A stretch of DNA of 64,000 nucleotides from an uncultured Eubacteriales bacterium (GTDB lineage Bacteria > Bacillota > Clostridia > Oscillospirales > Oscillospiraceae). The stretch spans positions 1-64,000 of the forward strand of contig UQZJ01000014.1 in NCBI GenBank assembly GCA_900545495.1. The letters are read 5' to 3'. The position numbers were made by a program, and so were the translations under genes. The notes beneath the pieces were generated by a model, which did no database searches, was not told where the DNA came from, and saw nothing but the letters and a program-made list of their open reading frames with translations. Positions 61,201 to 64,000 of this stretch are shown piece by piece (position 1 is the stretch's first letter; every line of letters begins with the position of its first letter).

Positions 61201-61493
61201 GCGCCGCCAGCCACGTGACCTCCGTCTGGGTGGACGGTGTCCGCCTCGACGCCAAGGACTACGTTATCCGCGGCAATGCGCTCCGCCTGCAGGGACCGTT
61301 CACCGCCAAGCTCTCTCAGGGCTTCCATACCGGTCTGATCCGGTTCGACGATGGCAGTGCCAGCTCCTTCTCCTTTACCGTCAGCGGCGCTACATCGCCT
61401 CGCACCGGTGACCCCGGCGTGGTACTGTATGTGGCGCTTACCGTGGCCTCCGTCACCGGTATGGCCCGGCTCACCAAGCGCAAGGAGGACTGA
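55224..61493 (+). CDS. 2,089-residue cell-wall-anchored PHP-domain metallohydrolase
   Basis: A very large secreted protein. Signal peptide (1-30, FAEGEE cleavage); beta-rich modules (about 30-190); a CHB_HEX-like module (about 205-290); OB-fold-like and lectin-like modules (about 290-960). A PHP phosphoesterase domain follows at about 970-1230 with metal ligands HSH (H976, H978), TDH (D1011, H1012), GFEMTW (E1067), GHIN (H1076), NHPG (H1123) and DNH (H1188). Then come Ig-like and amidotransferase-like segments, a C-terminal OB-fold (about 1740-1960), a Gly/Ser linker and SPRTG at 2058-2062, followed by a TM helix and a basic tail, a variant sortase signal. It probably hydrolyses extracellular phosphoesters; the substrate is unknown. 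AGGAGG ribosome site. Confidence 0.88.
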   Translation: MNERIGKRLLSALLSVVMLLSLLPTMVFAEGEESAGAATTATRITDVSTLKVDDQIVIANAAAEYALGTNQKTNNREAVVVTASGSSITLNSKVQVLTLKSGTKDDTWAFYAGSGYLYAASSEKNFLKTEKALSDNSSWSITLTADGVATVTAQGTNTHNLLRYNYNKGTPLFSAYTGGQDDIALYKLDESAGGSGGSGSVEAVASPTANYPTGSALASGTEIVFSCATADAAIQYKVGDGAYQTYTAPIALTADTTFTVKATKEGMTDSAEVTFAYTVKAAEPAFVTIAEALAGASNATFTVKGVVTLVDGSNYYLQDDTGGICLRLATSTNDIKLGDTVIGTGKRTDFKSLPQLGSGTFVKSSGLTLAAKLTTIGGLSTKDIGTYVKLTGLEITEIYDNNGQFANPNITLKDGDGKTIQLYKAVVADKTALKVGDKLDVTAAVGVFSTTLQLRNTVADEVKAARQSGIVTTLSDGDTIVIFNPANGKALSTEYTGFYNQGTDVKLADGKLTGYTKKDIWTVGVNADGTYTFSTADGDKLSMDTSYTSTPLNKVNDTWKVVPAKTADCFYVDNATRTDKYRLQWFAKNNNWSAYTGTGPNFEVQFYLVTDSGEETSGGLPAAGAQVVLYNQSAKAVLASQIGTAESPSIGKAAATVDGGKATCANGAVVFTVEKNGEYYRFKNEAYGYLCSNGTGNNAFYSQTASNDADWKVRTCSGGVGGFELESRTAKFNNTHSQWLEYYADSFKSYSMYSKDGKLDYTIYSFYFYPVADGTALTKGVVNLPAVVINTVPDAFVDTDYTLAFTVDAPFGVEGAMTAKLGGTALTVTKDAEGTYTVTVPAAMVTGEKLQIVITGKDTTGKAISRTVEVTVKDEPVLSDPQPAKGAQTGDEKRPEISVALTNAGKNPAITMTVGGKSVTPTLKNGRITYTPAAKLADGRVEVTVTVKRTDNKESSLTWFFTVGKTQHQLYFGQLHSHTQYSDGAGSLDSALEYVKNLPDSANVQFVAFTDHSNYFDSTSAPNPEDALYDMTQAASDSSRDLWKEYKGKVAAFNESQSTIVAIGGFEMTWSGGPGHINTFNTPGIVSRNNKTLNSKTNDAGMKAYYALLSRGEGVDSISQLNHPGKTFGNFADFSYWDGVIDTRVYMVEVGNGEGQIGAGGYYPSYEQYIMALDKGWHVAPTNNQDNHKGKWGNANDARDVIITDNFTEEGIYAAIRERHMYASEDKNLEVTYTVNGNLMGTIIKDVPEKLTIEVTVNDPDIHDSIKKVELVANSGRVVHTWNSAAELTKGSLSVELKPEYSYYFVRVTEGDGDLAVTAPVWVGDTLKLGITNAVCGTATPVTGEELTLTTTLFNGEGTDATVKSMTYAIKGGAVIKTDKAPKTLGKSSTLDIDFKYTPKKALVTTITVTAVVELDGKEYTFTKDVTLDVLNADSLVYIGIDAAHYNEYVAGNYKDSMGNFGNLAAENSVRTVQLNTSADLIAACSNPKYKALILTAPSRRLEAAQSDPRTYTADELKAIAAFNAGGGTVILAGWSDNYENYPVIQNNPAIKHMAATQNELLEALGSSLRISDDATYDDVRSAADGVDKWRLYFSSYNMDNFLTGGVEFDAEHPYDALYTERFSHYGGASIYAVGVDGKPTTSLPATVSPVVYGHATTYSVDVDEDGLGGAGVPKYAYADNDNRLMVMATEQLAGKGLIIVSGAAFMSNFEVQASVDNAAEKNYSNYRICQNLLRYLNPITVTDIKTVQAEKDEGVKFTVEGIVTSNASGYDKDTAFFDCIYVQDATAGINCFPVAGNFKIGDRVRISGTTSSYQGERQLAVTTIEKLGEGKPVTPTLVTAAQIVDGSVLGSLVRVKGTITRIENAEGIVQTIMVRDGSGKTCRLFIDGYITKDKGISLLTVGNSVDAIGLASWDDTFALDGKTIAPRVRIRDRAEIVCTKAPVKPGDDSGNEPGGGSGSGSGSGSSSGYYVTSGDGQTAQAGALVQFGISRGAASHVTSVWVDGVRLDAKDYVIRGNALRLQGPFTAKLSQGFHTGLIRFDDGSASSFSFTVSGATSPRTGDPGVVLYVALTVASVTGMARLTKRKED

Positions 61494-61507
61494 CTCTGAC
61501 CACATAA

Positions 61508-61590
61508 CAGCAAGCGCTGAGCACGGCGTATATTGAAACAAAAACAGGGTCTCCGGCCATGCCGGAGACCCTGTTTTCAGCTTTCCATGC
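61508..61590 (+). repeat. Right copy of direct repeat flanking the 8-kb block
   Basis: 83 bp beginning CAGCAAGCGCTGAGC, a relic of the TPM gene end that has no gene here, and ending in the true 3' end of spoVT. It matches 53483-53575 apart from a few substitutions and a roughly 10-nt gap. Confidence 0.8.
61541..61577. terminator. Bidirectional terminator between the PHP gene and spoVT
   Basis: The same 17-bp stem as at 53526-53562 with a 3-nt loop; its end overlaps the spoVT stop codon. Confidence 0.88.
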
Positions 61591-62116
61591 TTTTTCCCAG
61601 AAACGCAGCCACGGTCTGGGCCAGCTTGCACTCCGTGTCACCGGGCAGGCGGCCCGTGTCGGTGACGAACAGCACCGCGCCCAGCACATCTCCCTCACAC
61701 AGCACGGGGGCGGCCACGGCGGCGGTGAACGTCTCGTTGTCCTCACAGATGCGGGGCATGGCGCCCAGCCCGGAGAAGTGGTAGACGCTGCGCTCCGCCA
61801 TGAGCTTTTCCAGCTGATCGGAGACGGGCTTGCCCAGCAGCTCCCGCTTGCCGGGGCCTGCCACGGCGATGACGGCGTCCCGGTCGGTGACAGCGGCGGT
61901 AAAATCGGTGCTGCGGCTCAGCGTGTCGCAGAACTGGGCGGCGAAGTCCTCCAGCCCGCCGATTAGGGAGTACTTCTTGAAGATGACCTCGCCATCCCTT
62001 GTGGTGTAGATCTCCAACGGGTCGCCCTCGCGGATACGCATGGTGCGGCGGATCTCCTTGGGGATGACGACACGTCCCAGATCATCGATCCGGCGCACGA
62101 TCCCGGTTGCTTTCAT
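61577..62116 (-). CDS. spoVT: Stage V sporulation protein T
   Basis: 179 residues, the size of B. subtilis SpoVT (178). N-terminal AbrB swapped-hairpin domain MKATGIVRRIDDLGRVVIPKEIRRTMRIREGDPLEIYT, then a GAF-like domain (about 55-175). It regulates forespore (sigma-G) genes during spore maturation and germination readiness. I take ATG 62116 with GGAGGAA just upstream; the upstream region has a sigma-G-like promoter. Its last codons lie in the right-hand direct repeat. Confidence 0.94.
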   Translation of the reverse strand: MKATGIVRRIDDLGRVVIPKEIRRTMRIREGDPLEIYTTRDGEVIFKKYSLIGGLEDFAAQFCDTLSRSTDFTAAVTDRDAVIAVAGPGKRELLGKPVSDQLEKLMAERSVYHFSGLGAMPRICEDNETFTAAVAAPVLCEGDVLGAVLFVTDTGRLPGDTECKLAQTVAAFLGKSMES

Positions 62117-62154
62117 ATATGAAATTCCTCCAGTCAAAGCAAATTTTACAAGTG

Positions 62155-62184
62155 TAGTATCCGCGCCGCGGGAAATGAATATGC
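62155..62184 (-). promoter_or_regulatory. Sigma-G-like (forespore) promoter of spoVT
   Basis: Minus strand: -35 GCATA (62180-62184), 18-bp spacer, -10 GATACTA (62155-62161). The consensus for sigma-G is roughly GHATR-N18-CATNHTA. The -10 start is about 40 nt before the spoVT start codon. Confidence 0.5.
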
Positions 62185-62243
62185 ACGAAGTGCCATTGAC
62201 CATTTTTTGCCGTCAAAGCACCGCTCGCGGGATAGCGGCCATA

Positions 62244-62286
62244 AAAAGACCTCCGGTCGTCCGACCAGAGGTCTTGCGCTTTTTTG
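62244..62286. terminator. Bidirectional terminator between spoVT upstream region and the YjdF-like gene
   Basis: A stem AGACCTC.GGTCG with complement and a T-run on both sides. Confidence 0.75.
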
Positions 62287-62310
62287 GCATTTTTGCAGTT
62301 TGCGAATTTT

Positions 62311-63165
62311 TTACGGCGCGCCCGGCGTATCCTCCGGCGATGCGTTCTCCTGCGTCCGGGCGGAGGCGTCCTCCGTGATAGTGGGGATGAACGCCTTGGC
62401 CAGCCGCCCCTTGCCACGCTGCTTGATATAGAAGTACCCGATGGTGCTGAACACCACCGCGCCGATGAAATTGACGAACAGATCCGCCATGGTGTCGTAC
62501 AGACCGATATCCAGATACCCGTCGAAGCCCAGGTCCTGCCCGTTGACGGCGACAGAGTGGATGCCGTCGATGGTGACGGGAATGTTGCGGTTGGTGGGAT
62601 CCAGCATGACGGAGGTGATGGACTGCACCACCGTGTCCTTCTGCATATCCATGTGGAACAGACGGTCCATGCCGAACTCGAAGAACTCCCACAGCACGCC
62701 GACGGTCATGGAGAAGCAGAACGCCGCCAGCGCCACATAGATGGGGGACAGCTCAAATTTGATGCGGCTGTTGCGGTTGAGAATGTCGATGAGGGCGAAG
62801 CCCGTGGCGGCGCAGAGGAAGCCCGTGGTGGTGTGGAGCATGGAGTCCCAGTGGGGATAGGTGATGAAATAGCACTCCAGCTCGCCCAAGATCTCCGCCG
62901 CGAAGATGAACAGCAGGATGATGATCTCCAGCGTGGACGGCAGCTCAATGCCAAAGTTCTGCTGGATGAAAAAGGGCAGCATGAACAGTGCCAGCACCAG
63001 CAAGCAGATGAACGCGCTCTCGTACTCACCCCGGATGACGGAGGACACCAGCGTGGCCAGTACGATAAGGCGCAGCACCAGATAGACGGTGAACACCGCC
63101 GGCTGACGGCGGATGGTACCTCGCAGGTCACGAGGGCGGGGGAAGGGCTTACGGTGTTTCTTCAT
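62311..63165 (-). CDS. YjdF-like membrane protein (DUF2238-like)
   Basis: 284 residues with about seven helices. It has the DUF2238/YjdF-type blocks YPHWDSMLHTTTGFLCAATGF, VGVLWEFFEFGMDRLF and GLYDTMADLFVNFIGAVVFSTIG, then an acidic tail. Function unknown. It overlaps the Cys-rich FeoB-associated gene by 17 bp, so it is probably co-transcribed with feoB. Confidence 0.8.
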   Translation of the reverse strand: MKKHRKPFPRPRDLRGTIRRQPAVFTVYLVLRLIVLATLVSSVIRGEYESAFICLLVLALFMLPFFIQQNFGIELPSTLEIIILLFIFAAEILGELECYFITYPHWDSMLHTTTGFLCAATGFALIDILNRNSRIKFELSPIYVALAAFCFSMTVGVLWEFFEFGMDRLFHMDMQKDTVVQSITSVMLDPTNRNIPVTIDGIHSVAVNGQDLGFDGYLDIGLYDTMADLFVNFIGAVVFSTIGYFYIKQRGKGRLAKAFIPTITEDASARTQENASPEDTPGAP

Positions 63166-63331
63166 GGTGTTCCTCCTTCTTCTCGGAATGGCATGACGGA
63201 CATGAGCCGCCGCACTTCTCGCAGCCGCGGCAGTTACCGCAGCAGTTCTTTCGGTTCCGAACGGCGGTGCGGAGGGCGAAGAACAGCGCGATCCCGATCG
63301 CCGCGAGGATGAGAATATCCCAGATATTCAT
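63149..63331 (-). CDS. FeoB-associated Cys-rich membrane protein
   Basis: 60 residues: one TM helix (4-22), then a Cys-rich tail with seven cysteines (30, 31, 34, 37, 40, 44, 47) in CxxC-like spacing and an acidic/His end. It matches small proteins that typically follow feoB and are thought to assist ferrous-iron handling. ATG 63331 overlaps the feoB stop by 4 nt, so translation is coupled. Confidence 0.88.
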   Translation of the reverse strand: MNIWDILILAAIGIALFFALRTAVRNRKNCCGNCRGCEKCGGSCPSCHSEKKEEHHEETP

Positions 63332-64000
63332 AGCAGCAGCCCGATGCCGTGGGTCACAAAGGCCGCCACCCACGCGATGAGGCACTGCCACAGGGCGAGA
63401 CCCACCGCCCATTTGCCGCCCAGCTCACGCCGGACGGAGGCCACCGCCGCGATGCACGGCGTGTACAGCAGGCTGAACACCAGCAGGGACGCCGCCGCCA
63501 GCGGCGACAGCAGGGTGGCGATGCTGCCGCCGAACAGTACCTCCAGCGTGGCCACCACGCTCTCCTTGGCCATGAAGCCGCTGAGGAGCGCGGTGCAGAT
63601 GCGCCAGTCGCCAAGGCCCAGCGGTGCGAACAGCGGCACCAGCACACCGGCCACCATGGCCAGCATACTGTCCGCCGAGTCGGACACCATGTTCAGGTGC
63701 AGGTCGAAGCTCTGGAGGAACCACACCACCACCGTGGCGATGAGAATGACGGAGAAGGCGCGCTGCAAAAAGTCCTTGGCCTTTTCCCACAGAAGCTGCG
63801 CCACGTTCTTGATGCTGGGCAGGCGGTAGTTGGGCAGCTCCATCACAAAGGGGATGGGCTCGCCCCGGAATAGCGTATCCTTATAGAGAAGCGCTGCCAG
63901 AATACCCACCAGAATACCAAGCAGGTACAGGCCCGCCATAATGAGGCCGCCCTTTCCGGGGAAGAACACGCTGACGAAGAAGGAGTAGATGGGCAGCTTG
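63328..64000 (-). CDS. feoB: Ferrous iron transporter FeoB, C-terminal part (runs off window)
   Basis: About 224 residues of the FeoB membrane domain; the N-terminal GTPase part lies beyond position 64000. Visible features: KLPIYSFFVSVFFPGKGGL at the start of the visible part, PSIKNVAQLLWEKAKDFLQRAFSVIL, GFMAKESVVATLEVLFGG (gate-like conserved AKE segment) and LVFSLLYTPCIAAVASVRRELG (conserved Cys). It imports Fe2+ using GTP. No frameshift is seen. FeoA is not in the window. Confidence 0.92.
   Translation of the reverse strand, partial: KLPIYSFFVSVFFPGKGGLIMAGLYLLGILVGILAALLYKDTLFRGEPIPFVMELPNYRLPSIKNVAQLLWEKAKDFLQRAFSVILIATVVVWFLQSFDLHLNMVSDSADSMLAMVAGVLVPLFAPLGLGDWRICTALLSGFMAKESVVATLEVLFGGSIATLLSPLAAASLLVFSLLYTPCIAAVASVRRELGGKWAVGLALWQCLIAWVAAFVTHGIGLLL

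Noticed and set aside
55563..61631. A 2,022-codon open frame antisense to the large surface-protein gene
   Set aside because: It mirrors the codon pattern of the sense gene (G/C-rich third positions leave few antisense stops), has no ribosome site or family features, and the sense frame has a signal peptide, PHP motifs and a wall anchor.

Overview
The window looks like a chromosomal segment of a G+C-rich, anaerobic, spore-forming Firmicute, most plausibly a gut member of the Oscillospiraceae (Clostridia). The pointers are a SpoVT regulator with a sigma-G-like promoter, a GerMN lipoprotein, a trimeric bifurcating-type [FeFe] hydrogenase, TPP-riboswitch-controlled vitamin salvage, strong AGGAGG ribosome sites, many hairpin terminators, and a strong G/C preference at third codon positions. 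There are no rRNA or tRNA genes, no CRISPR array, and no recognisable IS transposase or phage gene. Species-level assignment is inference.

Layout. 0-5.7 kb (minus strand): a PAS/AAA+/Fis-type regulator without a GAFTGA loop, lysA, a DAACS-type symporter and dapF (last steps of lysine synthesis). 5.8-12.5 kb (plus): a promoter and TPP riboswitch-terminator, then thiW-thiM-thiE-thiD-tenA and an HMP-type ABC transporter; this makes TPP from salvaged thiazole and pyrimidine, since no thiC or thiG is present here. 12.5-15.7 kb (minus): an amino-acid-type ABC transporter (TrpXYZ-like family) preceded by a 43-codon Tyr/Phe-rich leader peptide and an intrinsic terminator, which looks like ribosome-mediated attenuation. 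15.7-21.1 kb: mgtE with a roughly 250-nt structured leader, small proteins, a DUF6320-like zinc-ribbon membrane protein and an esterase/acyltransferase fusion. 21.2-25.3 kb: hydC-hydB-hydA. 25.6-29.2 kb: a ClC transporter, then serC-serA.

29.2-46.4 kb: an orphan structured intergenic element, a LysR regulator with a double-GNAT fusion, a small protein whose ribosome site lies in a hairpin, an RluA-type pseudouridine synthase, a PBP5-type carboxypeptidase, an HhH (ComEA-like) protein, an OmpR-type two-component pair with a GerMN lipoprotein, and a HAD phosphatase. Next is a two-part locus: an Fe/polyamine/sugar-phosphate-type ABC importer and a YesM/YesN two-component system with its own binding-protein-like lipoprotein, which probably senses the imported ligand and activates the importer. 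46.4-52.5 kb: two peptidases, a DUF6512-like membrane protein and an xpaC-telA pair.

52.4-61.6 kb is the most unusual part. The last 54 bp of telA occur three times in a 220-bp tandem array with structured spacers, and the copies differ only at silent positions. Just beyond, an approximately 8-kb block (a YibE/F-type membrane protein and a 2,089-residue surface PHP metallohydrolase with an SPRTG anchor) is bracketed by 80-90-bp direct repeats that carry the end of the TPM-domain gene on one side and of spoVT on the other, as expected if the block was inserted between them. 61.6-64 kb: spoVT, a YjdF-like membrane protein, a FeoB-associated Cys-rich protein and the 3' part of feoB, which runs off the window.
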